Positions 1-9,933 of a stretch of DNA of 39,180 nucleotides are shown piece after piece. The translations under genes and the position numbers were made by a program. Within the stretch, counting starts at the first letter, position 1. Each line of letters opens with the position of its first letter. The notes below the pieces were generated by a model that was not told the origin of the DNA, did not search any database, and saw only the letters and a program-made list of their open reading frames with translations. Source of the DNA: an uncultured beta proteobacterium (GTDB lineage: Bacteria; Pseudomonadota; Gammaproteobacteria; Burkholderiales; Rhodocyclaceae); assembly GCA_903848955.1 (NCBI GenBank), contig CAINHS010000143.1:1-39180 (forward strand), read 5' to 3'.

Positions 1-1
1 C

Positions 2-1525
2 ATCATCGCCGACATCATCGGCTACACGGCGCAGAACATGCCGAAGTTCAACTCGATCTCGATCTCCGGCTACCACATCCAGGAAGCCGGGGCGACGCAG
101 GCGCTGGAACTGGCCTTCACTCTGGCCGACGGCCGCGAGTATGTGAAGACGGCGCTGGCCTCGGGCATGGACGTCGATGCCTTCGCCGGACGCCTGTCTT
201 TCTTCTGGGCGATAGGCATGAACTTCTATCTCGAAATCGCCAAGATGCGCGCCGCACGCCTCTTGTGGTGGCGCATCATGAGCGAGTTCAAGCCGAACAA
301 CCCGAAGTCCATGATGCTGCGCACCCACTGCCAGACCTCGGGCTGGACGCTGACCGAGCAGGACCCCTACAACAACGTGGTACGCACCACCATCGAAGCC
401 ATGGCCGCGGTATTCGGCGGCACGCAATCGCTGCACACCAATTCGCTGGACGAAGCCATTGCGCTGCCGACCGAGTTCTCATCGCGCATTGCACGCAACA
501 CCCAACTCATCATCCAGGAAGAGACGCACATCACCAGCGTCATCGATCCCTGGGCCGGCAGCTACATGATGGAAAAGCTGACCCAGGACATCGCCGACGA
601 AGCCTGGCGCATCATCGAGGACGTAGGCCAGATGGGCGGCATGACGCAGGCGGTGCAAAGCGGCTGGGCCAAGCTGCAGATCGAGAAGTGCGCCGCAGAG
701 AAACAGGCGCGCATCGATTCCGGCAAGGACGTCATCGTCGGCGTGAACAAGTACAAGCTGAAGGAACAGGCGCCGATCGACACCCTCGACGTCGACAACC
801 ATGCGGTGCGCGACGGCCAGATCGTGCGCCTGAAGAAAATCCGCGAGACCCGCGACGCCCGTGCCGTGCAAGCGGCCCTGACGGCGCTGACCGATGCGGC
901 GCGGGACGGCAGCGGCAACCTGCTCGACCTGGCGATCAAGGCCAGCCGCCTGCGCGCCACGGTCGGCGAAATCTCGGATGCGCTGGAAGCGGTGTGGGGT
1001 CGCCATCGCGCCACCACGCAGACCGTGTCGGGCGTCTATAGTGCGGCTTTCGGCGAGGACGGCACCATGCAGGAAATCCGCGACCTGATCGACAACTTTG
1101 CCGCCGCCGAGGGCCGCCGGCCGCGCATCATGATTGCCAAGCTGGGCCAGGACGGCCATGACCGCGGCGCCAAGGTAGTGGCCACGGCCTTCGCCGATCT
1201 CGGCTTCGATGTCGACGTCGGGCCGCTGTTCCAGACGCCGGAAGAAGCTGCGCGCCAGGCCATCGAAAACGACGTTCATGCCATCGGCGTATCGACGCTG
1301 GCCGCCGGCCACAAGACCCTGGTGCCGGCCCTGGTCAAGGAACTGCGGGCCCAGGGCGGCGACGACATCGTCATTTTCGTCGGCGGCGTGATTCCGGCAC
1401 AGGACTACGACGAGCTCTACAAGGCCGGCGCCGCGGGCATCTTCGGCCCGGGTACGCCGATTCCGCAGTGCGCCCGCGAAGTGCTGCGCGCTATCAGAGC
1501 CGCGCACCTGCCGGGCAGCGCCTGA
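2..1525 (+). CDS. scpA: Methylmalonyl-CoA mutase, large subunit, 3' part (5' end outside window)
   Basis: This adenosylcobalamin-dependent mutase interconverts (R)-methylmalonyl-CoA and succinyl-CoA. The reading frame is open from the window edge, and 507 residues are visible of the roughly 700 usual for the family. The first part is the end of the TIM-barrel substrate domain, with the family stretches [19 protein letters not shown] and [10 protein letters not shown]. The last 130 residues or so are the B12-binding domain, with the DGHDRG motif (DxHxxG, lower axial His) after KLGQ, followed by [11 protein letters not shown] and a GGVIP loop. It lies directly upstream of its GTPase chaperone and propionyl-CoA carboxylase, so the job is propionate, odd-chain fatty acid or sterol side-chain breakdown. 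An isobutyryl- or ethylmalonyl-CoA mutase is less likely given the neighbours and the close match to the MutB-type sequence. The symbol scpA is one of several in use (mcmA, mutB). Confidence 0.95.
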   Translation: MIADIIGYTAQNMPKFNSISISGYHIQEAGATQALELAFTLADGREYVKTALASGMDVDAFAGRLSFFWAIGMNFYLEIAKMRAARLLWWRIMSEFKPNNPKSMMLRTHCQTSGWTLTEQDPYNNVVRTTIEAMAAVFGGTQSLHTNSLDEAIALPTEFSSRIARNTQLIIQEETHITSVIDPWAGSYMMEKLTQDIADEAWRIIEDVGQMGGMTQAVQSGWAKLQIEKCAAEKQARIDSGKDVIVGVNKYKLKEQAPIDTLDVDNHAVRDGQIVRLKKIRETRDARAVQAALTALTDAARDGSGNLLDLAIKASRLRATVGEISDALEAVWGRHRATTQTVSGVYSAAFGEDGTMQEIRDLIDNFAAAEGRRPRIMIAKLGQDGHDRGAKVVATAFADLGFDVDVGPLFQTPEEAARQAIENDVHAIGVSTLAAGHKTLVPALVKELRAQGGDDIVIFVGGVIPAQDYDELYKAGAAGIFGPGTPIPQCAREVLRAIRAAHLPGSA

Positions 1526-1533
1526 TCCGCCGG

Positions 1534-2547
1534 ATGCAACCCATGCCCGAACTGGGCCAGGTCAAAATGGATGCCGGCGACACTGCGCTGATCGATGGCC
1601 TGTTGTCGGGCAACCGCCGTGCGCTGGCCAAGGCCATCACCCTGGTGGAGTCGACCCGCCCCGAGCACCGGCAGCGGGCGCAGGAACTGCTCGACGCGCT
1701 GCTGCCGCATACCGGACGTTCCATGCGCATCGGTATCTCCGGCGTGCCGGGTGTCGGCAAGTCGACCTTCATCGAAGCCCTGGGCATGTACCTGATCGAG
1801 GGCGGTCATCGCCTCGCGGTGCTTGCCGTCGATCCTTCATCGAGCGTCCATGGCGGCTCCATCCTCGGCGACAAGACGCGCATGGAACTGCTGGCGCAAC
1901 GCACCGAGGCTTTCATCCGGCCGTCGCCTTCATCCGGCAGTCTCGGCGGCGTCGCCGAGCATACGCGTGAAGCCGTGCTGCTGTGCGAAGCGGCCGGTTA
2001 CGACATCATCATTGTCGAGACGGTCGGCGTCGGCCAGTCCGAAACCGCGGTGGCGGGCATGACCGATGCGTTCGTTCTGCTTCAGTTGCCGAATGCCGGC
2101 GACGACCTGCAGGCGATCAAGAAGGGCATCATGGAGCTCGCCGACCTGGTGGTGTTCAACAAGGCCGACATCGATCCGGCGGCGGCGCAGCTTGCCGCAG
2201 CCCAGATGCGCTCGGCGCTGTCGATGCTGCATCCGGCTTCCGCCAACTGGCACCCGCCGGTGCTGACGCTGTCGGCCATCAGGAAGGACGGTCTGGTTGG
2301 TTTCTGGCAGGTGATCGAGAAATTCAGGAGTACGCTGACGGCCAGCGGCGAATTTGCGGCGCGGCGGCGGCACCAGGCGCTGGCATGGATGTGGCAGCAA
2401 ATCGATTCGGGCCTGCGCTGCCGTTTTCGCGAAGATCCGGGAGTCAAGGCCGCATTGGCCGGGTTATCAGTTTCCGTTGAAGCCGGCACCACCACGCCGG
2501 CGGCGGCGGCACAGCGCCTGCTCGGGCTGGTCAGCCGCAATTTCTAG
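1534..2547 (+). CDS. meaB: Methylmalonyl-CoA mutase-associated GTPase MeaB (ArgK family)
   Basis: This P-loop GTPase of the G3E family guards adenosylcobalamin loading and protects the mutase from inactivation. With the chosen start the protein is 337 residues. Walker A is GVPGVGKS at about residues 70-77, followed by DPSSSVHGGSILGDKTRM, the switch-like ETVGVGQSE, and the guanine-specificity NKAD. The ATG at 1534 is 8 nt after the mutase stop. The frame is open further upstream to 1468, but that start would overlap the mutase gene. ATG codons at 1543 and 1570 are also possible because no strong ribosome site marks any of them. Its position directly between the mutase and carboxylase genes fits the family's normal context. 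The older label LAO/AO transport ATPase is a misnomer for this family. Confidence 0.93.
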   Translation: MQPMPELGQVKMDAGDTALIDGLLSGNRRALAKAITLVESTRPEHRQRAQELLDALLPHTGRSMRIGISGVPGVGKSTFIEALGMYLIEGGHRLAVLAVDPSSSVHGGSILGDKTRMELLAQRTEAFIRPSPSSGSLGGVAEHTREAVLLCEAAGYDIIIVETVGVGQSETAVAGMTDAFVLLQLPNAGDDLQAIKKGIMELADLVVFNKADIDPAAAQLAAAQMRSALSMLHPASANWHPPVLTLSAIRKDGLVGFWQVIEKFRSTLTASGEFAARRRHQALAWMWQQIDSGLRCRFREDPGVKAALAGLSVSVEAGTTTPAAAAQRLLGLVSRNF

Positions 2548-2569
2548 TTTTTGACCGGAGGGGATCTGC

Positions 2570-4102
<1,533 letters not shown>

Positions 4103-4114
4103 GGCAAGACAATT

Positions 4115-4188
4115 AGCCACAGAGATCACAGAGGGCACAGAGAACAGTCCGGTGCTCTTGCTCTGTGATCTCTGTGTCCTCTGTGGCT
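4115..4188. repeat. CACAGAG inverted-repeat element, copy 1, between pccB and pccA
   Basis: The left arm (4115-4143) reads as three tandem units AGCCACAGAG, ATCACAGAG and GGCACAGAG. The reverse complement of the right arm (4160-4188) reads AGCCACAGAG, GACACAGAG, ATCACAGAG. The arms can therefore pair along about 28 bp with a few mismatches, or slip by one 9-bp unit, around a 16-nt loop. The element ends one base before the AAGGAG ribosome site of pccA, so the transcript leader of pccA would carry the hairpin. The unit recurs at 6236-6327. Confidence 0.85.
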
Positions 4189-4189
4189 G

Positions 4190-4195
4190 AAGGAG
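4190..4195 (+). promoter_or_regulatory. Ribosome binding site of pccA
   Basis: AAGGAG lies 5 nt before the ATG at 4201. It decides the start of pccA over an in-frame upstream ATG at 4165 that lies inside the hairpin. The site touches the foot of that hairpin, so folding could limit access by ribosomes (inference). Confidence 0.75.
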
Positions 4196-4200
4196 ATTTT

Positions 4201-6186
4201 ATGTTCAAGAAAATTCTTATTGCGAACCGCGGCGAAATCGCCTGCCGCGTCATCAAGACCGCACGCAAGATGGGCATTGCCACCGTCGCGGTGTATTCCG
4301 AGGCCGACCGCGACGCGCGTCATGTCGGCATGGCCGACGAGGGCGTCTGCATCGGACCGCCGCCGTCGAAGGAATCCTACCTGTCTATCGACAAGATCAT
4401 TGCCGCCTGCAAGGAGACCGGCGCCGAGGCCGTGCATCCGGGCTACGGCTTCCTCTCGGAGAATCCGGAGTTCTCGCGCCGGCTGGAAGAGAACGGCATC
4501 ATCTTCATCGGTCCCAAGCACTACTCGATGGCCGCCATGGGCGACAAGATCGCCTCGAAGAAGTTGGCGCTGGACGCCAAAGTCAACACCATCCCCGGCC
4601 ACAACGCCGCGATCGACACGCCCGAGGAGGCGGTCGAGATCGCCCGCGGCATCGGCTACCCGGTGATGATCAAGGCTTCCGCCGGCGGCGGCGGCAAGGG
4701 CCTGCGCGTCGCCTATGACGACAAGCAGGCGCATGAAGGCTTCATCGCCTGCAAGACCGAGGCCAAGAATGCCTTCGGCGACGACCGCATCTTCGTCGAG
4801 AAGTTCGTCGAGGAGCCGCGCCACATCGAGATCCAGCTGATCGGCGATGCCCACGGCAATACCATTTACCTGTGGGAGCGCGAGTGCTCTCTGCAGCGCC
4901 GCCACCAGAAGGTCATCGAGGAGGCGCCGTCCTCCTTCATCGACCCGGTGACGCGCAAGGCCATGGGCGAGCAGGCCGTGGCCCTGGCCAAGGCGGTGAA
5001 CTACGAGAGCGCGGGTACCGTCGAGTTCGTCGTCGGCAAGGACAAGAGCTTCTACTTCCTGGAAATGAACACGCGCCTGCAGGTCGAGCATCCGGTGACC
5101 GAATTGATCACCGGGCTGGACCTGGTGGAGTTGATGATCCGGGTGGCGGCGGGGGAGAAGCTGCCCTTCACCCAGAACCAGGTCAAGCTCGACGGCTGGG
5201 CCATGGAATGCCGCATCAACGCTGAAGATCCCTTCCGCGGTTTCCTGCCCTCCACCGGCCGCCTGGTGAAGTACATGCCGCCGCCCGAGGTGCATGGCGT
5301 GCGGGTCGATACCGGCGTGTATGAAGGCGGCGAAATCTCGATGTTCTACGACTCGATGATCGCCAAGCTGGTCGTCCATGCGGCGACCCGCGACCAGGCC
5401 ATCGCCCGCATGCGCGACGCCCTCAACCAGTTCGTGATCCGCGGCGTGGCCTCCAACATCGCTTTCCAGGCGGCGCTGATGCAGAACCCGCGCTTTCTGT
5501 CAGGCGACTTCAATACCGGCCTGATCGCCGAGCAGTATCCCAAGGGTTTCAACGCCGCCGACGTGCCGCATGATGATCCGGCGATGCTGGTGGCCGTCGC
5601 TGCCGCGATTCATCGCCAGTATCTGGCGCGCAACGCGACCATTTCCGGCCAGATGCCGGGGCATGAGTTCACCCCCGGCGAAGATTTTGTCGTCTTGCTG
5701 GGGAGCAGCCCGTACCAGGTCAAGGTACTCGCAGCGGCAGGCGGATGGGACGTCAGCTTCGCCGGCGAGCGCTATGAACTGCGATCGACCTGGCAGTTCG
5801 GCGACCCGCTGTATGTGGCTAGCCTCAACGGCCAGTCGATATGCATGCAGGTCGAACGCCGCGGCCTGGTGTATCGGCTGTTCCACTGGGGCGTGCAGGC
5901 CGACATGCAGGTGATGTCGGCGCGCACCGCCGAGTTGAAGGCGCTGATGCCGGTCAAGGCGGCGCCCGACATGTCGAAGTTCCTGCTGTCGCCCATGCCC
6001 GGCCTTTTGACGCAGATCGCCGTGACGGCGGGGCAGGAGGTCAAGGCCGGCGAAATCCTGGCCAAGATCGAAGCCATGAAAATGGAGAATGTGCTCAAGG
6101 CCGAGCGCGATTGCGTGGTCGACACGTTGCTGGCGACGCCGGGCGAAAGCCTGGCGGTGGATCAGGCCATCATCGCCTTCAGGTAG
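4201..6186 (+). CDS. pccA: Propionyl-CoA carboxylase alpha subunit (biotin carboxylase plus biotin carrier)
   Basis: This subunit carboxylates its own biotin with ATP and bicarbonate and passes the carboxyl to PccB. It has 661 residues, the normal size for a PccA/AccA3-type subunit. The biotin carboxylase domain fills about the first 450 residues. It opens with ANRGEIACRVI, carries the ATP-grasp glycine loop KASAGGGGKGLR, and has ERECSLQRRHQK and EMNTRLQVEHPVTE. A BT-type linker region follows. The C-terminal biotinyl domain has SPMPGLL and the biotinylation motif EAMKM, with the target lysine at residue 627. The start is set by AAGGAG five bases upstream and by the conserved opening MFKKILIANRGE. 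CACAGAG hairpins flank the gene on both sides. Confidence 0.95.
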   Translation: MFKKILIANRGEIACRVIKTARKMGIATVAVYSEADRDARHVGMADEGVCIGPPPSKESYLSIDKIIAACKETGAEAVHPGYGFLSENPEFSRRLEENGIIFIGPKHYSMAAMGDKIASKKLALDAKVNTIPGHNAAIDTPEEAVEIARGIGYPVMIKASAGGGGKGLRVAYDDKQAHEGFIACKTEAKNAFGDDRIFVEKFVEEPRHIEIQLIGDAHGNTIYLWERECSLQRRHQKVIEEAPSSFIDPVTRKAMGEQAVALAKAVNYESAGTVEFVVGKDKSFYFLEMNTRLQVEHPVTELITGLDLVELMIRVAAGEKLPFTQNQVKLDGWAMECRINAEDPFRGFLPSTGRLVKYMPPPEVHGVRVDTGVYEGGEISMFYDSMIAKLVVHAATRDQAIARMRDALNQFVIRGVASNIAFQAALMQNPRFLSGDFNTGLIAEQYPKGFNAADVPHDDPAMLVAVAAAIHRQYLARNATISGQMPGHEFTPGEDFVVLLGSSPYQVKVLAAAGGWDVSFAGERYELRSTWQFGDPLYVASLNGQSICMQVERRGLVYRLFHWGVQADMQVMSARTAELKALMPVKAAPDMSKFLLSPMPGLLTQIAVTAGQEVKAGEILAKIEAMKMENVLKAERDCVVDTLLATPGESLAVDQAIIAFR

Positions 6187-6235
6187 GCGCTGCCCACCGC
6201 AGCGTCAGCGCCGACTTCATTAGCCCGAGAACCTC

Positions 6236-6327
6236 ACCACAGAGACACAGAGGCGCAGAGAAGAACAACAAATCCAAGGCTTGCGCAGCGCCTTGCTTTT
6301 CCTCTGTGTTCTCTGTGTCTCTGTGGT
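6236..6327. repeat. CACAGAG inverted-repeat element, copy 2, downstream of pccA
   Basis: The left arm (6236-6262) reads ACCACAGAG, ACACAGAG, GCGCAGAG. The reverse complement of the right arm (6301-6327) reads ACCACAGAG, ACACAGAG, AACACAGAGG. The outer 17 bp or so pair perfectly. The spacer contains its own short inverted repeat (AAGGC at 6276-6280 with GCCTT at 6290-6294). The element lies between the convergent pccA and the OYE gene and could terminate transcripts from both sides (inference). It is the same family as the element at 4115-4188. Confidence 0.85.
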
Positions 6328-6346
6328 TTAGCCGAGTCTTTCAGGT

Positions 6347-7435
6347 TCAGAGCGTCGGGTAGTCCGTGTAGCCTTTTTCACCGCCGGCGTAGAAGCTGGC
6401 GCTGTCCCATTTGTTCAGCGGCGCATCGCGGCGCAGGCGCTCGACCAGGTCCGGGTTGGAGATGAAGGGCTTGCCGATGGCGATCAGATCGGCCTGGCCG
6501 CGCGCCAGAATCGCTTCGCAGGCGGCCGCCGTCTTGAAGCCGCCGCAGGCGATGATGGCGCCATGGAAGGCGTCGCGCAATGCCGGCATCATCGAGTGCG
6601 CGGCGTCGTGAATCCAGTCGTTGGTCTGGCAGTAGATGTGCAGAAAGCCGATGTCGCGCCGGTTCAGTTCGCGCGCCAGCCACGGGTAGGTCGCCATCGG
6701 TTCGGGATCGGCGACCATGTCGTTGTTCAGGCCCCAGGGCGACTGGCGCACGACAATGCGCTGCGGCCCGATTTCCGCCGCCGCGGCATCGACTACTTCC
6801 AGCAGCAGGCGGTAGCGGTTGGCCAGCGGGCCGCCGTAGGCATCGCTGCGGTTATTCAATGCCGGACAACGGAATTGATCCAGCAGATAGCCGTTGGCAC
6901 CGTGGATTTCGACACCATCGAAACCGGCCTGCATGGCAAGTTTCGCGGCGTGCGCGAATTCGGCGATTACACCGCGGATTTCCTGAATGCTCAGCGCTTG
7001 CGGCTGGCCGCAGGCGGTTGATATGACTTTGCCATCATCGGCAGGAATCATGACCGGTGTCGCCGCCGCCTTGATCGATGGCGCCGCCGGGGCGCTGCCG
7101 TCGGCATGCAGCGCGGCATGGGCGATGCGGCCGCAATGCCAGAGCTGGGCGAACATCTTGCCGCCGGCGGCATGCACCGCGTCGGTTACCGGTTTCCAGC
7201 CCGCTGCCTGCGCCTCGTTCCACAGCGCCGGCGTGTTGAGGTAGCCGCGGCCGCGATCGGAGACCGGTACGCCCTCCGATATGATCAGGCCGGCGCTTGC
7301 ACGCTGACGGTAATACTCCAGGATGAGGTCGTTGGGCACGGCATCCCGATGATCGGCGCGGCAGCGCGTCATGGGCGCCATGGCGATGCGGTTGGCAAAG
7401 CGGAGGGCTGAAGTGGCGAAGGAATCGAAGAGCAT
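6347..7435 (-). CDS. Old Yellow Enzyme family alkene reductase (NemA-like)
   Basis: This is an FMN-dependent NAD(P)H:flavin oxidoreductase that would reduce activated C=C bonds or N-ethylmaleimide-, nitro- or enone-type electrophiles in the cytoplasm. Its 362 residues match the class I OYE length. The N-terminus MLFDSFATSALRFANRIAMAPMTR is typical of the family. The substrate-anchoring pair is His178 and Asn181 in HGANGYLLDQF, and the SDAYGGP motif follows. The phosphate-binding end has IAIGKPFISNPDLVERL. No upstream gene shares its strand, so it is probably transcribed alone. The natural substrate cannot be read from the sequence. Members of this family in aromatic- or steroid-degrading bacteria are often stress or xenobiotic enzymes. 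Confidence 0.9.
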   Translation of the reverse strand: MLFDSFATSALRFANRIAMAPMTRCRADHRDAVPNDLILEYYRQRASAGLIISEGVPVSDRGRGYLNTPALWNEAQAAGWKPVTDAVHAAGGKMFAQLWHCGRIAHAALHADGSAPAAPSIKAAATPVMIPADDGKVISTACGQPQALSIQEIRGVIAEFAHAAKLAMQAGFDGVEIHGANGYLLDQFRCPALNNRSDAYGGPLANRYRLLLEVVDAAAAEIGPQRIVVRQSPWGLNNDMVADPEPMATYPWLARELNRRDIGFLHIYCQTNDWIHDAAHSMMPALRDAFHGAIIACGGFKTAAACEAILARGQADLIAIGKPFISNPDLVERLRRDAPLNKWDSASFYAGGEKGYTDYPTL

Positions 7436-7501
7436 GGGAGTCTCTTGAAAATGAGCGAAACGTCGATTCTACTCAAGCGCTCCGAGGCGGGCCGGGATGC
7501 A

Positions 7502-7514
7502 TTCGGATAGAATT
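7502..7514 (+). promoter_or_regulatory. Possible promoter -10 motif TTCGGATAGAATT upstream of the 7TM-GGDEF gene
   Basis: The 13-mer includes TAGAAT, a near match to a sigma-70 -10 box, and lies about 100 nt before the start at 7616. The identical 13-mer occurs upstream of thiD. I see no convincing -35 hexamer at the usual distance, so this is only suggestive. Confidence 0.3.
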
Positions 7515-7615
7515 TGCCGGACCATGCAAACGCCGGCTGTCGGGCCACGCATTCCTGCTCCCGGTTGCGGCATGACGCCCCCGCTGCAGGCATTGCCCTT
7601 CGCTGAAACTCCGCC

Positions 7616-9439
7616 ATGTTTCGTTTCCTGATCCTGCTGTGCTGCTGGTTTTGCCTCGCCGGTGCGACTGCCGCCGCCGTGCGCCTGACGCCGGGCGCCA
7701 GTTTGCTTTTTCTTGCCACTGAAGTGGTCGTGCTGGAAGACGTCAGCGGCCGCATGGAACTCGCCGACGTTCAGCGCCGCGGCGCTGATTTCCGCCCGGC
7801 GCCGCGGCAAGACGGGACAGAGATCAACTTCGGCTATTCCTCCTCGGCCTGGTGGCTGCGTCTGGACCTTGAAGCAGAGCCCGCGGCGCCCCGTGACTGG
7901 CTGCTGGAGGTGGCTTTCCCGACGCTGGACAGCGTGGACTATTTCGGTCCCGGCGGCGAGCACCTGAGCACAGGTGACCGCCAGCCTTTCGCCGCAAGGC
8001 CGCTGGCGCATCGCAACTTCGTGTTTCCGGTGCATCTGAACGCGACCGGCACAGGCCAGGTCTGGCTGCGCGTCGCGTCCGAAGGCACGCTCACCGTGCC
8101 GCTGCACCTGTGGCAAAGCGAAGCCTTTTGGCAGCAGTCGCAAAGCGGTTATGCGGTGCTTTCGGTCTATTTCGGCATGTTGCTGGCGCTTGCGCTCTAC
8201 AACCTGATGCTTTGGATTTCGCTGCGCGAGGGCGTCTATCTGACCTATGTCCTGTTCGCTGCCAGCATGGCCGTGGGCCAGCTTTCCCTCAACGGATTGG
8301 GTAACCAGTTTTTCTGGTCCGCCTCGCCGGCATGGGGCAATATCGCCTTTCCGTTCGGGTTTGCGGCGACCGGCCTGTTCGGCGCATTGTTTACCCGCGC
8401 CTTTCTTTCAACCCGGCGCAACCTGCCGCGTCTCGATGGCGCCCTGACCGGCCTCGCTGCACTGTTCGCGCTGTGCATGCTGATGTCACTGTTTGCGCCC
8501 TATCGCCTGGCGGCCATTCTCACTTCGCTGACGGGCGTCACCTTCTCCCTGCTGGCCGTGTTTGCCGGCATCCGCTGCTGGCGCAATGGCGAGCACGGGG
8601 CGCGGATCTTTCTCCTGGCGTGGACGGTGCTGCTGCTCGGCGTCGCCATCGTCGGCCTGCGCAACCTGGGCTTGCTGCCGACCACCTTTTTCAGCTTTTA
8701 TGCCATGCAGATGGGGTCGGCGCTGGAAATGCTGCTGCTTTCCTTTGCTCTGGCCGACCGCATCAACGGCCTGCGGCGCGAGAAGGAGGCGGCCCGGAGC
8801 GAGGCGATGGCCACCAGGCAGCAACTGGTGGCGGCCTTGCAGCGATCCGAGTCGAGTCTCGAGCGCCGCGTCGCCGAGCGCACTCAGGAACTGGAAGGGG
8901 CCAATGCCCGTCTGCGCGAAAACGAACGCCAGTTGCAGGCGCTGGCCCACGCCGATACGCTGACGGGCCTGGCCAACCGGCTGCTGTTCGACGCCCGTTT
9001 GCAGCAGTCGATGCAGCTGGCGCGGCGCAGCCACGGACAGATGGCGTTGCTGCTGGTCGATCTCGATCACTTCAAGGCGATCAACGACGGCTATGGCCGC
9101 GCCATCGGCGACGAGGTGCTGCGCGGCGCCGGCGAGCGCTTCCGCGCGACGGTGCGCGAGGTTGATACGGTGGCGCGGATCGACGGCGATGAATTCGCGA
9201 TCGTGCTGAGCGGTCTCGGCAGCGCTGCGGATGCCGAGCACATGGCGGAGAAACTGGTTGCCAACCTCGGCGAACCGATGCGCGTACTCGGCTTGCCTCT
9301 GGAAATCGGGGTCAGTGTCGGCGTCGCACTGTTTACCGGCGGAGACCTGTCATCCGCCGAACTGCAGCGTCGGGCAGAGCAGGTGATGTACGCGGCGAAG
9401 GATGCCGGAGGCAACTGCTACCGGGTGTTCTCGGCTTAG
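7616..9439 (+). CDS. 7TMR-DISM membrane protein with C-terminal GGDEF domain
   Basis: This is a probable membrane-bound diguanylate cyclase or c-di-GMP binding sensor of 607 residues. A signal peptide (about residues 1-20) precedes a periplasmic 7TMR-DISMED2-like beta domain (about 40-170; YSSSAWWLRLDLE). Seven predicted membrane helices follow (about 185-385), then a coiled-coil linker (ERRVAERTQELEGANARL) and a GGDEF domain from about 440. The GGDEF domain opens with DTLTGLANR and carries DLDHFKAIND. The signature reads DGDEF at residues 523-527, with Asp replacing the first Gly. In the usual GHxxGD stretch, His is replaced by Arg. An inhibitory-site motif RxxD (Arg514, Asp517) sits five residues before the signature. 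The substitutions leave activity uncertain. The gene ends 8 bp from the convergent VOC gene. Confidence 0.88.
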   Translation: MFRFLILLCCWFCLAGATAAAVRLTPGASLLFLATEVVVLEDVSGRMELADVQRRGADFRPAPRQDGTEINFGYSSSAWWLRLDLEAEPAAPRDWLLEVAFPTLDSVDYFGPGGEHLSTGDRQPFAARPLAHRNFVFPVHLNATGTGQVWLRVASEGTLTVPLHLWQSEAFWQQSQSGYAVLSVYFGMLLALALYNLMLWISLREGVYLTYVLFAASMAVGQLSLNGLGNQFFWSASPAWGNIAFPFGFAATGLFGALFTRAFLSTRRNLPRLDGALTGLAALFALCMLMSLFAPYRLAAILTSLTGVTFSLLAVFAGIRCWRNGEHGARIFLLAWTVLLLGVAIVGLRNLGLLPTTFFSFYAMQMGSALEMLLLSFALADRINGLRREKEAARSEAMATRQQLVAALQRSESSLERRVAERTQELEGANARLRENERQLQALAHADTLTGLANRLLFDARLQQSMQLARRSHGQMALLLVDLDHFKAINDGYGRAIGDEVLRGAGERFRATVREVDTVARIDGDEFAIVLSGLGSAADAEHMAEKLVANLGEPMRVLGLPLEIGVSVGVALFTGGDLSSAELQRRAEQVMYAAKDAGGNCYRVFSA

Positions 9440-9447
9440 CTTTGCGG

Positions 9448-9933
9448 TCAGGCAAGCCGGGCGAACGCTTCGATTATCTCCGCCGGGGCCTGCACCAGTT
9501 CGATCAGTACGCCCTCGCCGGCAATCGGGAACTGCTCGTTGGCCTTCGGGTGGAGGAAGGTGATGTCGAAGCCGGCGGCGCCCTTGCGGATGCCTCCCGG
9601 AGCGAACCGCACACCTTGCCCGGTGAGCCATGCCACGGCGGCCGGCAGGTCATCGATCCAGAGCCCGACGTGGTTGAGCGGCGGTTCATTCACCGCCGGT
9701 TTTTTCGCCGGATCGAGCGGCTGCATCAGATCGACTTCGACCTTGAACGGGCCGCTGCCCATGGCGGTGATGTCCTCGTCCACGTTTTCGCGCTCGCTGA
9801 CGTAGTTGCCCGTCACGGTAAGGCCGAACATCTCGACCCAGAGTTTTTTCAGGCGATCCTTGGAGGGGCCGCCGATGGCGATCTGCTGAATGCCGAGTAC
9901 CTTGAAGGGGCGCGGGTTCGGGTGCGGGTTCAT
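9448..9933 (-). CDS. VOC-fold protein resembling methylmalonyl-CoA epimerase
   Basis: This 161-residue vicinal-oxygen-chelate protein has two beta-alpha-beta-beta-beta modules: [10 protein letters not shown] at the start of the first, [11 protein letters not shown] at the start of the second. The end, FLHPK followed by GVLIELVQ, closely matches methylmalonyl-CoA epimerase. That enzyme's four metal ligands are normally His, Gln, His, Glu. Here the second-half His and the C-terminal Glu (IEL) are present, but the first His aligns with Gln (IQQIA) and the second ligand position carries an acidic residue. Its start codon overlaps the pilL stop by 4 bp (ATGA), so it should be translated with the chemosensory operon. 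The possible role is the missing epimerase of the propionyl-CoA module about 3 kb away. It could also be a glyoxalase-like protein of another function. Confidence 0.8.
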   Translation of the reverse strand: MNPHPNPRPFKVLGIQQIAIGGPSKDRLKKLWVEMFGLTVTGNYVSERENVDEDITAMGSGPFKVEVDLMQPLDPAKKPAVNEPPLNHVGLWIDDLPAAVAWLTGQGVRFAPGGIRKGAAGFDITFLHPKANEQFPIAGEGVLIELVQAPAEIIEAFARLA

